From Ricordea florida (lineage: Eukaryota; Cnidaria; Anthozoa; Corallimorpharia; Ricordeidae): 64,000 bases of DNA. Within the stretch, counting starts at the first letter, position 1. Every line of letters begins with the position of its first letter. The notes beneath the pieces were generated by a model. The model saw only the letters and a list, made by a program, of their open reading frames with translations. It ran no database searches and had not been told where the DNA came from. Positions 49,101 through 61,207 of the stretch are shown here, in pieces. Both the position numbers and the translations under genes were made by a program. The stretch covers positions 1 through 64,000 of the forward strand of contig CATIXD010000003.1 in assembly GCA_949710005.1 (NCBI GenBank), given 5' to 3'.

Positions 49101-52100
49101 GAGGAGCTCCTCTTTTAGGCTTGCCTAAATCTATTTAATATATATATAAATGGGTGATGAAAATGTATTTTCAATTATAACTTTTTTTTCTTTTTCAGTT
49201 ATACAAATCTGTGATTCACATTCCTATAAGTTAATGTTTCCATAAATTGCAATTCTTAATTGAAAATGGCAAAAATAATTTCCATCCCTTGCTGCAGTAC
49301 AATCTGGGAAAATGCAATGTTACCTTTTTTTTCTTGAAGTACTCTGCCAACTTGTGTTGAAGCTGAGCATTCAGTGATTGTAGACCAGACCTTTCCTCTA
49401 AAGCTTGCTACATTATAAGGGAAAAATATCGATATACACTGTAGCATGTTCACTTGATGTTGAATATTATCATTGCTGCAATCAGAGTGTTAAAAATACT
49501 TATAAATATGTGCTCTGGAACACTGGAAAACACTGAAAAACTGGCTGCATTTGAAAATCAATAAAGGATTAATTAAACTTCAATATAAAGAGTTGAATAA
49601 TTTGTCAGTCAAACCTACATGATACCGCTCAATAAGTTCAGCTCTGTTATAGATGGGAATCTCAGCCTCAGATTCATCATCAAGTTCTTCTTCATCATAT
49701 CTTAATGGCTCTGAGGAAGGCAAATAAACAATGTTAACAATATCATCAAACTTGTCTGCTGAAGTAGTAAGGTTAATTTTCACACAAGAGTGTGGATTTT
49801 CATGCATGCTAACTAAGCTAGCTAAACTGAAAACCCAAAGTACAGCATGTCAGATCACATCACACCTGACTCAGTAAAGTACACATCAGCTGTTTGTTCA
49901 ACATGTGCAGATATTGGTTCTGGTGACTGGGACACTGGAGGTGGGGGTGTGGCTGAAGCATCAGGCTCCTCTATATTTATTTCAGTGTCTATTGCAGTCT
50001 GTGCTTCCTCTGTGGGTGTTCCGCCCCTTGATAATGGCTGAGCTACCTCCACTGTGGGACCCTCCTCACTTTCTGGGATGCCTTCATTCTATGTTGCCAA
50101 TGGATAATAATACAGTAAGTTACTGCACTTTCTACTGTAGAAACAGCTATACTTACCCAAAATCCCCAACCTAAGAACTGATTGGGGTAAAAGAACTATA
50201 TTAGTATTATACATGCACAAACAGTTGGATAGTTCTTCCCAATGCTATAAGAAGGCCCATACCACATAACATTTTTAAGCATGACATTAATAAGTTTTTA
50301 ATTGCTTAAGTATTTCTAATTTTTGTAGCATGATATATCAGTTTCTTTCAAATTTTGTTCATTTGTATGTGTACCGGTACTTTGTTAGTCTTTTTAGATT
50401 GTAATTACTTAAGTGATTTTTAAGCTCTTGACCTACCGTGTAGTTGGTGAGGACCTCTCTGAAAACCACATAATGGACGGGAGCTTTCTCTTTAAATGTT
50501 TATTATTATTCATATTATTATTATTATTATTCATATTATTATTATTATTATTCATATTATTATTATTTTATTATTATTACGTTGTTTCTTCTAAACTTTC
50601 AGTAGTTTGAATATTACAAAGAATATGTGGAATTTACAATTCAAAGCAATATTCTTGAAGAAAGATAGACAGTGTCTCTAATGTATGGAAAGTCAGTTGA
50701 ATGAATAGACTCCTTTCACAATCTCACAGTTCTGTGAGATTACCGGCATTTCTGGCATTGTCTAATTATATTCTTTTTCTCAATTACAAGCTGTTTATTA
50801 TAACCTGCTAGGAAATCAAATACAATGTTGACTTGAGTAACACTAAATCTAAGTCTCTTCAGGCCAGCTCTTAGGTCTGTGTATTTGTGCTACTTGTAAA
50901 AAGATCGTTCATCAATACATCATACATTGCATACAGTTCCTTCAATCAGGATCCATTGTTCCTTATTCTTGTCTATGACCATGATATCAGGTTTATTTGC
51001 GCTGTCCTTTGGTGCCATATCCAGGTGTACGGGGATATCACAGAGGATTTTAACTTTCTTGTTTTCCACAGAGCTTTCAAGGCTCCATGAATCCTTCTTA
51101 TTTCAAATGCTGGGTCCTGATATCTTTCCACTTTCTGCTCAGTTATGATGATGTTCTGGTCTGTTGGCACAGCTATGTCCATTCCTGTGTGTCTGTCTGC
51201 ACTAGAGTAATATCTGGTCAATTTTGCTTTAGTTTCTTATCTGTGTAAATAGTCGCGTCCCAGGTAACTCTCACTTTTTCATTCTCTGTGACTGGCAGGG
51301 GTTGGTGGTCATACCACTTGTTGGTAGACTCTATCCTGTACGTACTGCGCATGCACATATCCCAGTGTCCTTGCAAGGCCACCTTAATGCTTGTTGTGGC
51401 ACTTCCTATACTCTCTCTGGGCAAGCCTTTAGCACCCACTTATTATTATTACTATTATAATTATTATTACTGGACGAAAAATTAGAAGACCTGAGGAATT
51501 CCCTACCAGAGAAGACCAAGAGAGCGGTCAATCTCGCAGCAGAGAAAGGTGCTTCAAGTTGGCTAACTGTCATTCCGGTAAAGGAAATGGACTTAAATCT
51601 CAACAAGAGGGAATTCAAAGATGCAGTCCATTTAAGGTATGACTGGCAGATAAATGACGTACCAAATGTATGTATCTGTGGAGAGCCCTTTAATGTCGAT
51701 CATGCTATGATTTGTAAACTGGGAGGCTTCATTATACAATGTCATAACGAGCTGCGGGATCTTGAGGCGCAGATGCTTGATTTGGTCTGTCATGATGTTG
51801 AAGTTGAACCAGTTTTGCAGGAGATTACCGGTGAGTCGTTAGCCAGAGGGGCTAATACAGCCCCTGATGCCCGGCTGGACATTCATGCACGGGGTTTTTG
51901 GTCTAGACAGGATTCCACATTCTTTGACGTACGGGTGTGCCACCCAAATGCGGAATCGTACAAGGACCTCACCCCTCAGCAAATATATCACCTGCATGAA
52001 AATGAGAAGAAACGTATGTACACAAGCCGAGTTATGGAGGTGGAACAAGCCACGTTCAGGCCGCTGGTGTTCACCACTACTGGTGGCATGGCACCTGAAT

Positions 52101-55100
52101 GTCAAGTCTATCATAAGCATTTAGCGGAACTCATGTCAGTCAAGAAAGGCGAGGATTATTCGACTACGATGTCTTGGATTAGAACCAAAATCTCATTTGC
52201 CATTCTGAGAACATCCCTCTTATGTTTAAGGGGATCGCGTTCATTGAGGAGAGTAAATCTCAACCTAAAAGAGATGGATTTTGACATTGAAATAGGACTT
52301 TTAGGACGATAAATTTTGATTTTAGTGTTTTTTTTTAATCATTATTAAATTGACAGAAATTGTAAATAGCGTTTTGAATTATTAGTTTTTTTAACTCGTG
52401 GATACGCGAAGCGTATTTGCGAGTTTTTGTGGGGACTCCGATATGCAAATTGTCACTCACTCACTCACTCACTCACTCGCTCACTCACTCACTCACTCAC
52501 TCACTCACTCCAGTGTAGACACACTTCGTAATTAGTCGGATAGAACTCGGGGGCACCGATATGAAGACGACAATTGTCGTGACCGAAGTCACGGAAGTCT
52601 GTTGATGAAAGTTCACGCTGAAAGTGTATCATACCGTTGCCAGAGTTTGTAATGATTTTGTAGCTTAAGAGGACGATTAGCGAGGCCCTGTTAGGGGTAA
52701 ATTTCGACAAGCAACATGGCCTTGAAACGGCGACATAAAGGACCTGAAATGGCGACGAACGACGAGCCGCTCACGGGAAATTACGACAGCGACCTTCGAC
52801 CTTCGACCTTCCGAAATTGCGACGTGAAAAGGTTTGAAACTCAGACGTGCGACATAAACAACCTCACTAGCAGGGCCTCATTAGCGGTCTTACTAAAATC
52901 AAAAGGAGTTTAAATGTTTCCAGTTAGGACAATGACCAACTTGGAGACTGAATTTCATGAGCCTTTTACTCGGCCAGGCGCTAAACATGAACAGATGATA
53001 ACTATTCGCTTTTCCGACATCGACCGCCATCGACCGCCCCCAAGATTACAAGCAGTATATGAATTTCAGTTGGCTCTAAAGTGATCTGAAGATGAGAAAA
53101 TCTCTTGCTAATGTAGTAAGCTTTGGTGAGAACTCATAGAGCGAAATTAGCACTTGAATGAGAATTTATATGAGCGAAATGAGTACTCGTTATTGAACGA
53201 AACTACTACTGAAAACAGAATAAATTGACGAATCCATGATGTGAAACCGAAGAACTTCTGCGGCCAACCTGGATAAGAAACATCGCATGGAGGACTTTTC
53301 TACTGATTTAAGTGTTAGTACTAACAGGAATGGAGTTGGAGAAGCATTGGGACGGTCAAGAAGTATGTCAACGCTTACCATTAAATATAGAGGCGCATGC
53401 CGTGACGGAGAACCAGGGTTCGAAAAGAGTAAGTCATGTAGAAAATTAAGCGTTATATTATATACAATGCACCACAAGCCGTTACAATGAAACGTTTTCT
53501 GTCTATTGATTTCCGAATTTACCTTGAAGTGAACTAGATTGTGTTGAAGTAGAGTGTTGGAAAAATAGGCTTACCTGTTTTGCTTACTGTTGTGTGACTC
53601 ATCATATTTACATTGTAAAAACAAGAAGTTATAAGGATAAAAACAAAGATGTTTTGCTGTATTAATGATGGCAAGTGTGATTTTTTTTAAGTGCAACCCT
53701 GAATATATATATACCACTGATAACCTAAAATGAGATGGTAATGTAAATAAACTAATTCAACTTGATAAAGGATTGAGAGTCTTAAGCATTTTAAGATCAT
53801 CACTAACATACTTTGCAAAAATGCAAGAAAGACTTGTTTGGTATGATTCGTCAGCTGGGCTATCCTACATGGTTTTGTTCATTATCAGCTGCAGAATCAA
53901 GGTGGATATTTCTGTTGAACACATTGAATAGACTTGTAGACAACAAAAACTATAATGATGATAAAATTGACAATGTCATGGCAACAAAATTCAGACCTTA
54001 TTCAGAAGGACCCTGTTACTTTGAACACACAGACAGTGAGCAGCAGGATACCAGAACTACATTTGGTTTCAGTGCCATTTAATCCTGTACCCTTATGTTT
54101 AGTTATCAAATTTTTTAACAACAGTATGCTTGCCACCTGCCTTATAACTGATGCCTAGTGTAGTCAAATGATTGGCGTCATGTACTCACTGTATATTTAT
54201 TTCAAAAAGCTACTCAGCTCCCTGGTCACTTTTATGTTGTGATTATAGATTATTAAAATTATCTTCGAGTTCATTCAATCACAACTCTGAAAAAACACCT
54301 CGTTAATTTTTAAATTATTTCTTTTTTCTCTGTTTTGTAAACATATCCACGAGTTCACCATAGTCCTACTTTGATTTTATTTTAGTGCTAGATACAGTTG
54401 ACCCTCAAATAAAGGTTATTACATAAATTATTATTATTATATAATATTAATACTATTTAAAATCTCTCATTGGTTGCATCAGAAGGCATGATGCTCCAGA
54501 AGTTTGTTGTTCCGCACATGGCAAGTGGAATGTTTTTCTTCGCATCGATACAAGTGGAAAAAAACATTTTACCCTCTTTGAACACAAGCCATTTGAAATC
54601 GCTGAGCCATTGGTGGCAAAATGACTTGCAGACTTTAATTTCAGGGATCGATTCAGAACTTACTTCATTGGCTTTTCGCTTTCTATCATCTTCAAGATTT
54701 GAAAATTAACCGAAAACGTTTTTCTCTCTTTGTTATGCATTGTCTTGATGGATCATGATCAATCAATGCTGAATGTATGAAAAACAGTGGCATTGTTAAG
54801 ATAAATATAATATGTGCACGGTTTATATGCTTTCAATTTAGAAATGTGCATATATTTCAAGCATGATATTTGTGCATCCAAAGGGACCCCTTCTTAGTAT
54901 TTTAGGGGGTCCAAATGCAAATTATTGTGTCCCAGGATACAATGATGCGCTCTGGATGCAACACTGTTATTATTATTATTATTGTTGTTGTTGTTGTTGC
55001 AGTTGTTATTGTTGTTATTATTATTATTATTGTTAATTACATTATTTTCTTCTTTTATTTTGGATTCTTCATTATCAATGTATCTATAATTCTGAGTCTT

Positions 55101-56020
55101 ACCTCTGGAATTCTAACATCTTCATGCTGCTCATTCTCAACTGTCTACAAGAAGTAGCCATAAAAAAATAAGCTGTCAAATTATAGTTTGTTTCACACCT
55201 ACATCAAATATAGATCTATTGAATAAATCTGTTCTGTTGTATATGTTAATTGATTGTAGATCCCTGGTCCTTTAATTGAGCAGTATGCTTACTTCATCAG
55301 TAGAAAAAAAACATAAGCCATTGACATCAACATTAATTGACAGCTGAGAAGCAAAGCTCCAATATATATACAAAGTAATAAAATTGTCGCTACTTTTATC
55401 TAAAGGGTCGGCTAGAACAACAAGTTTGCTTCCAATTAATTATGGAAACTCACATTGCTATCTTGCTGTTTGTTATCATCTCTCCCATACTCGTCTGCTT
55501 CACTACTTGATTTATCCTGGGTTTCGTCGCGTATTTCCTGTGGTTTCTCATCGGCTTCTTGAGTGGGTTCACCCTGTATTATGGTATCATTTCCAGGAGG
55601 AACAACTTCGGCGCCACTTCTTTCTTCTTGTGCTTCAGTCCCTTCTCCTTGTGGTTCCGGTTCAGGTATGGGTGCCTCTATTACAATTGCTGCGTCCTCT
55701 GAATCTACCTGTGCAAAAATTTCCCAATTACCTATTTTATGTGCGATAAATTTTTGCCGCATCAATAAATGAGAGTATATAGTTGGTCCTAGGAAAGGGG
55801 AAATTTACTTCATGAGATCCAACACCGGCAGCTGGTACTATATACCGACTCTACACTGCCTGTACAGCTGATGTTAACTATGATGAGAAAATAGATTTGC
55901 GACAGAAATTGGACAGGATCTTTTCCTATTTCTGGTAGTGTTGATGCCCAACAGCTTTATACCTCATATTAACAAAACTGTCCACAAACTAACCTTGTGT
56001 TCTTGCGTTATGTCCGTCAT
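43112..56020 (-). CDS. CFAP184: CFAP184 (CCDC96), cilia and flagella coiled-coil protein, 15 exons
   Basis: Axonemal/ciliary coiled-coil protein; the C-terminal part is the DUF4201-type domain shared by CCDC96 and CCDC113. Exons (5' to 3', minus): 56020-55994, 55708-55454, 55144-55103, 50088-49866, 49710-49619, 49407-49324, 47946-47877, 47226-47112, 46996-46918, 46672-46619, 45649-45584, 45225-45133, 44837-44700, 43660-43529, 43231-43112. Each has GT/AG borders and the phases join without a break to a 529-residue product (human CCDC96 is about this size). Acidic N-terminus (exons 2-5), then [46 protein letters not shown] and [18 protein letters not shown]113 is the alternative, but the acidic leader favours CCDC96. 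Confidence 0.87.
43801..44580. mobile_element. MITE-like repeat in CFAP184 intron
   Basis: Ends CCCCCGGGTAGTCCC and GGGAGTACCCCC. Inside, GGTCATAAATAGGGTA-type words repeat. A second repeat with a CCTCCGTCCAACTCCG / CGGAGG hairpin (about 44345-44372) and CAAACAAACAAAC is nested at roughly 44150-44375. A 101-residue frame at 43823 is not a gene. Confidence 0.55.
48254..48397. repeat. Long inverted repeat in CFAP184 intron
   Basis: Arms 48254-48312 and 48343-48397 pair over about 55 bp with few mismatches; the loop is about 30 nt. In a transcript it would form a long hairpin. Similar design to 58990-59128. Confidence 0.8.
48716..49135. mobile_element. Short copy of the Helitron-like repeat
   Basis: Left end AGCGGAGCTCC with AGCGGCTCGAAGAGCCGC hairpin and GGAGCCCC; right end GAGGAGCTCCTCTTTTAGGCTTGCCTAAATC with a 7-bp stem. 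Matches the ends that flank E1 (4158 and about 21034). Its 73-residue frame is not a gene. Confidence 0.45.
50217..50580 (+). repeat. LINE 3' end, second copy
   Basis: Aligns with 41420-42090 (CAGTTGGA.AGTT.TTCCCAATGCT; TTGCTTAAGTATTTCTAATTTT; GAGGACCT) without the TA-MITE, and ends in ATT repeats. Confidence 0.65.
50850..51440 (-). pseudogene. Retroelement C-terminal fragment
   Basis: Two minus frames (51439-51218 and 51221-50973) encode [48 protein letters not shown] and [14 protein letters not shown], which I recall from reverse-transcriptase-type elements common in corals. Broken by a frameshift near 51220. It lies inside intron 3 of CFAP184, same strand. Confidence 0.5.
51471..52312 (+). 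pseudogene. Non-LTR retrotransposon C-terminus with restriction-like endonuclease
   Basis: Open from about 51473 to a stop at 52312, without its 5' part. It has a zinc-type [15 protein letters not shown] knuckle, then a PD-x-D-like core ([12 protein letters not shown] and [11 protein letters not shown]) as in restriction-like endonucleases of R2/Dada-type elements. Only an (ATT)n run separates it from the minus-strand fragment at 50850. Opposite strand to the host gene. Confidence 0.6.
52380..52510. repeat. Dispersed repeat and (TCAC)n tract
   Basis: AACTCGTGGATACGCGAAGCG near 52392, then TCAC repeats from about 52456 to 52510. The rest of the interval to 53790 shows no gene. Confidence 0.6.
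53800..54165 (+). pseudogene. Helitron helicase-like (Helitron_like_N) fragment
   Basis: [20 protein letters not shown] is close to the conserved MIRQLG-PT-F-LSAA motif of the Helitron-like N-terminal domain. After a frameshift near 53955, [16 protein letters not shown] continues the expected order. Flanking parts are missing. Located in CFAP184 intron 3. Confidence 0.65.
54967..55040. repeat. (ATT)n/(GTT)n microsatellite
   Basis: Alternating ATT and GTT runs just downstream (minus strand) of CFAP184 exon 3. The 80-residue frame across it is low complexity. Confidence 0.8.
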
Positions 56021-56149
56021 CTTTTCCTTTCTAACCTGATTTGCCTTAGTTATTGCTTAGTAACAAGAAAAACTGCTTACCAGTAGCTTTTTACCAGGGA
56101 AGGTTGAGTAACCCTGGGCACAAACTTGTTAGCTGCACTTTGTGTCACC
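56021..56149. promoter_or_regulatory. Divergent promoter between CFAP184 and thymidine kinase
   Basis: 129 bp separate the two start codons. GTTATTGCTTAGTAAC at 56049-56064 resembles the X-box bound by RFX factors at ciliary genes, though the spacer is 4 rather than 1-3 nt. No clear TATA box. Confidence 0.5.
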
Positions 56150-59100
56150 ATGTTTCGGCGGGAATTTTGTAAACGGCTTGGCGCGCTAATTTCAACAACG
56201 AACGTTTCATCGGCAGTTTTTACTAACGCGCAAGGAACAAGGATCCCTAAAATGGCTTTGGTAACGATTCCAGGTTTGGAGGTGCACAGTATCTCAGATA
56301 CTAGAGGTCAGATTCAGGTAAGTAGGGACCAAGATGGCGCATTTCTGTAAATTTTAGGTTGCTTTATTCAAAATAGCATGCACACATTTGTCAAATAATT
56401 ATTTTGTGGACTCGTGATCATCATGGTTCTCCCCTTTCCTTCTCAAAGGTTATCTTTGGACCGATGTTTTCTGGAAAAACGTAAGTGTGTTAGTGGTTAT
56501 GTTGCGTTTTCAAACAATTTCCCTTTGTGAAGAATATTTTAAATAGAACTGTTTAAGATCCTTGTACAGTCGAACTTCGCTATCTCGAACTTGGTTATCT
56601 CTAACTCCCTGGCCCGCTATCTCGAACTCAAACTCATTTCCCTTGGATTGTATTTTTCAGTCATTTACCATCGGTTATCTTGAACCCCCGCTATCTCGAA
56701 CAATTTTTCGTTTCCCTTGAGAGTTGGAGATAGCGAGGTTCGACTGTATTGTCTTTGTTTACAGAACAGAACTTCTGAGGCGAATTAAACGATATCAGAT
56801 AGCGAACTACTCCTGCATGGTCATTAAATATGAAAAAGATGACCGTTATGACTCAGATGGAGTTGCCACACACGACCGGTGAGTTTATATTTTGGTTGTA
56901 AACTTGAATAAACTCATGGCTTTTCGATTATGAGGTTACACATGAAAAACCGTGCTGCACCAACGAATATGGTTCTTGCACAAAATATAACACACTATAA
57001 AGAGCTTTGGCAAGATTTCCGCACAGGTCCCTACTTCAGTATGCATGCTGAAGTTGTCTTGTCTGGAGTAATGCACGTGCAAATATTTCTTGTGTTCGAA
57101 GAACCAAACAGTATAGTTAATACAGGATGCATAATGAAGTAGGGACCTTTGCGGAAATCTTACCAGAGCTTTTATCACGTACATGAACGATTAAGGGTAG
57201 AATGTTTATAGACCTTACCATCTGCATGTAACAGTGGAATTAATTTATTATGGAAAGGGACAAAGCATCATTTGGTGTCACAGGCTGTTGGATTCCCTTC
57301 CCTTTCCCTTGCTTGCAAATTACAGACTTGCCATTTGGGATTACAGTCAATTCTCTCGTAAGCAACCAACTTTGGTGCATGACAAAGTGGTTGCATACAG
57401 CAGGTGGTCACTTACCAGAGAGATGAACAATACAGGCTCAAACTGAATTGATTAATATAATTACATAACATAGTAAAAGGTTTGAACCCAGGAGTATTAG
57501 TAGTTCGTATAGCTTGATCGTCCGGGTGAGGGTAGTTGTGAAAAGAACTATTTTTGGTGACTGACGTTTCGACAACCTGAGCGGAAGTCATCTAAATAAG
57601 CTAAAATTAAGCAAATAGGCAATGTTTTCTCTACCTGAAACTAATTTTGCCATTTTATAAGCAACATGATTCAGGAAAGGTACAACACAGTTTAAAATGT
57701 GTCACTTGTTAATCAAACTTACCTGAAATTCCATTTTAACGGAACAAAACCTGGGAATCAAAATAAAGTATGTGACATTAGATTAGAGACTGGAATCTAA
57801 TCAGCAAAGAGACCTCAGAGACCTTCCTTGCCAAGTCTTGCCTTTATGCATGGTTCAATTTTACTTGTTACCATCTCCCCAGGACAATCCCCCCCGGACA
57901 AGTGGGTGGGGAATTGCCCCTTTTGGCCTGCCCCGGGGTGGGGAATAGACTGCTCAAAAAAGCAAAAAATTGCAAATCCCTGGGTATGCCTGGAAGGTGG
58001 GGTGGAGTGGATGTTAACAGGTAAAATTGAACTATGCATTATACTAGATGGCTTAGATATCTGTTTAGACACTCTTAACTGGAGGACTTTAATTTGTCTT
58101 ACATTTGATGCAACCACGTTATTTCCTGTATTTATACTAGTCGTCTTGGACGTCTTAAAATGCCCTCTAGTATAAATACGGCCATTTTCACCAATAGAAC
58201 TCCAAATCTTCTTCATTTGCCTATCATGCAGCATTGATTTGCTCCTGTTGTATATCACATATCACTGTAACAATTTGCTAGTTTATCCACAGATCTTAGT
58301 ACAGCCATCTTTTTGTTAAACAAAATGTAGTTATCTATTGGCTCTCCGGATCAGTGCTATTAAGAACTGAACTCTTGTGACATTCGGTGGTCCCTTACTG
58401 GATACAGCAAACATCTCTGGCCTAAAAAGTGGTTGTGGTCGCTTAAGAAATTTGAGTAGTGGTTGCTTACAAGAGTTTTTGAAACAGTATTTTACTGAGA
58501 AACAAAATGCTTATTTGCAAAGTGGTTGCTTATGGGAGGTAGTTGCTATTGTAAGAGTTAACTGTTTTTAATTTCCTATAAAGTCAAAGGGCTGTCATGC
58601 CAGCTATGTTAAGGCATGTAAAGAAAGTCTTATTTATCAAAATTGCTAGATAATTAGGGTGTGAAAAATTGGCATTGACTATACTGGTCACCTTCCCCTG
58701 GGTTGCAATTACTTCCCCCTTCTCCACCCCCGTTTTTTGTTTCCCTTCACCCAAGCCCTGTCCAGATAAACCTAGTTAGGTTTGATTGTAATTATATGAA
58801 AATCTTGCATACATGAACTGCAGAAGTGAAAGATTATTGCAGTTATGTGGGCAGAGACAAGACCTGAAAAAAAGTCACGCTTTAACTGGATTTGAACCCT
58901 TGAATGCAAGTATCTTTTGATTACCGTTATTAGGTCTAGTAAGTGTTACTGAATAACAATTTACCTTCCTTGTAGGCACAATATAAAGTGTATATGTTGT
59001 AGTTCAATTTTATCCTTGGTTCAAATGTTATTTTCCTTTGTTTCAAACTCATTATCATACATTGCCATACCAGAAAACAAAGGAAAATAAAATTTGAACC

Positions 59101-61207
59101 AAGGATAAAATTGAACTACAACATATACATTAAAGATAAGGGGGACATTTCAAACTTAAACTCCTTTCATTCTATTTTTTTAGACAAATTCTAAGAGCAA
59201 CTGCCTGCTCTAGATTGACAGATTTGAAAAGAAAAGCTATGGATTACTCAGTCATAGGAGTTGATGAAGGACAGTTTGTAAGTGTTGGGTCAAATCAGCA
59301 ATACTGGAGATGATAGAATGTTGCCACTAATTTTGGTGGCAGAGGTCATAAATTTCTTTATGACATAATTTTCATTGCTCTAATGTCTCATAGTTCCCAG
59401 ATGTAGTTGAGTTCTCAGAAGAAATGGCTAGTCTTGGAAAAATTGTAATAGTTGCTGCTTTGGATGGAACGTTTCAAAGACAGGTTTGTAATGTCTTAAT
59501 ATTGAATAAAAAAAAGTGTAACAGACTTGTAATTGAGGAGAAAGTGCTGCCTTTTGTAATTACATCTGGAAATGGTTAGACTTTGTAGTCTTCTCCGATA
59601 AGGAGGATAAACCATAAGTCTTATCTCACCACACTTTTTCCTAATAATCTGTGGGACGTTAGAGAACCCACACACTGTTCGAAAAGAGTAGGGCATGTAG
59701 TTCCCTGTGTGGTGGTCTATCTCTACCTCTGGTTTCATTTGTCATTTGGGTAAGAGTTGCTGTAAAAGTGCCTTTGAATATATCCATATGGAAAATTGCA
59801 CTACACAAAATTCATTATTGTCATTCTGGGATGTGGTTGTGGTTTAGTTCCTGGTTCTTTTTGTTCCAAACAGAGCACAGGGTTTTCAATAACTAGCAGG
59901 AGAATTGTGTAAAGTAACAGGAGAATATTCTGAAAGCGCTCCATGTTTAAATTTGAAACTAGCTCAGGCCATCTAATTTTGGCTGGAGAATTCTTTGTAG
60001 TAGCCGGAGAATTCTCCGATTTCTGATACCTAATGAACACCCTGAGAGCATAATTATTGTCTCTGTGTATTTGGGTGACTAAACACACATGATTTCAGTA
60101 CAGATGCTATCTTTAGTGCTAGACAAGCTAAAGTTTTAACATCTCAAAGACCAGTTGTTATTCTTTTGTGGTTATGTTGCTCCTGTAACGGCTATTAATG
60201 CCCAATGGTTCTCATATAAGTTAATAACAATTAATCTTCCTTGCAACGTTTATTTTTCAGGCTATTTGAAATGTGCTGTGCTGTCAATAAAACTTGCATA
60301 CCACGGCTTGCAGGAACCTGCAGCTTCCCTGAAATTTTTTAAGCAGATTCTATTTACACCTGCTTTTGCAGGGCCTGGTTGCCTATGATTTTTAATTATT
60401 CCCAGCTGTGGGGAATACCCTTTCTGCATTGCCATTGATTGACTATTGTGAAACATTGGTTGCGATTTTTCCCCTGTTAGAGCATATGCTCTATTTTGCA
60501 GGGGTTTGGAGGAGTCCTTAATCTTGTACCATTGGCAGAAAGTGTAGTGAAGCTAAATGCAGTATGCATGAACTGCTTCAAAGATGCAGCATTTACAAAA
60601 CGATTGGGACATGAAAAACAGGTAAGAGAATTATGGAAAACATATGTTAGTCACTTCCTGTAGATAAACCATGAGAAGAAAGTAATAGGACGTTACTCCC
60701 CCGAACCTCTAAAGCTACCTGTATGTATTGCATGTGGTTCTTTAAGGTGTGGGGAGATGCTGTGTCCAATGCCTTTGTGGGGTGTATCAGTGGTATTTAT
60801 TGTAAACACAAAGGTTTAGGATTGGCTGTAGGGATAGTTTGGTGTTTTTTTGCCAGACAGTTTGTGTTAGTACGATTCCTTAGTTTTCAGGTGAAATTTA
60901 AGTGATGGAAACACTTGGTGACAGCCACATACTATAATCATCACTGCATGTAACTAAGGTCACTCCCTAGCACATCTAATTTGTCAAGTTCCATAACATA
61001 ATTGAATTTTATTTAATAAGCTGTTTCATGTGCTACTGATATAATGTGTTTATTACAACTTAGAAGTAATGTGCTGTTTTCTTGTTTATGTAGGTTGAAG
61101 TGATAGGGGGTGCTGATAAATACATGGCTGTTTGTAGAGAGTGTTACCACTTTTCATCTGTACATCAAGTACTGGATGGTGCTCCAATCAAGAATCATTA
61201 CCATTAG
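56150..61207 (+). CDS. TK1: Thymidine kinase (TK1 type), 7 exons
   Basis: ATP-dependent phosphorylation of thymidine in the dTTP salvage pathway. Exons: 56150-56317, 56449-56480, 56765-56878, 59184-59277, 59394-59483, 60502-60621, 61094-61207. GT/AG borders and phases agree, giving 243 residues. P-loop [14 protein letters not shown], catalytic [37 protein letters not shown], zinc cysteines CMNC and CREC, and GGADKY identify the type-II (TK1) family. The start is the first ATG in frame; it gives a 50-residue leader ([15 protein letters not shown]...) that is Arg-rich and could be a mitochondrial signal. A second Met ([10 protein letters not shown]) is an alternative start. The C-terminus is short and lacks the long regulatory tail of vertebrate TK1. 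Confidence 0.93.
56567..56746. mobile_element. TA-flanked MITE in thymidine kinase intron 2
   Basis: Ends CAGTCGAACTTCGCTATCTC and GAGATAGCGAGGTTCGACTG, flanked by TA on both sides; pogo/Tigger-like ends. GCTATCTCGAAC recurs inside. Confidence 0.8.
57500..57600. repeat. Dispersed repeat in intron 3
   Basis: TGACTGACGTTTCGACAACC followed by TGAGCGGAAGTCATC, a motif I recall as repeated in cnidarian genomes. No coding. Other frames in this 2.3-kb intron are not genes. Confidence 0.35.
58990..59128. repeat. Long inverted repeat in thymidine kinase intron 3
   Basis: Arms 58990-59043 and 59075-59128 (about 54 bp, one or two mismatches) around a 31-nt loop, ending 55 nt before exon 4. Confidence 0.85.

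Noticed and set aside
54915..55157. 80-residue hydrophobic frame
   Set aside because: Product of ATT/GTT microsatellite over a real minus-strand exon of CFAP184.
56930..58258. Several 65-147-residue frames in thymidine kinase intron 3
   Set aside because: No domain, both strands open by chance, and the exon chain skips them cleanly.
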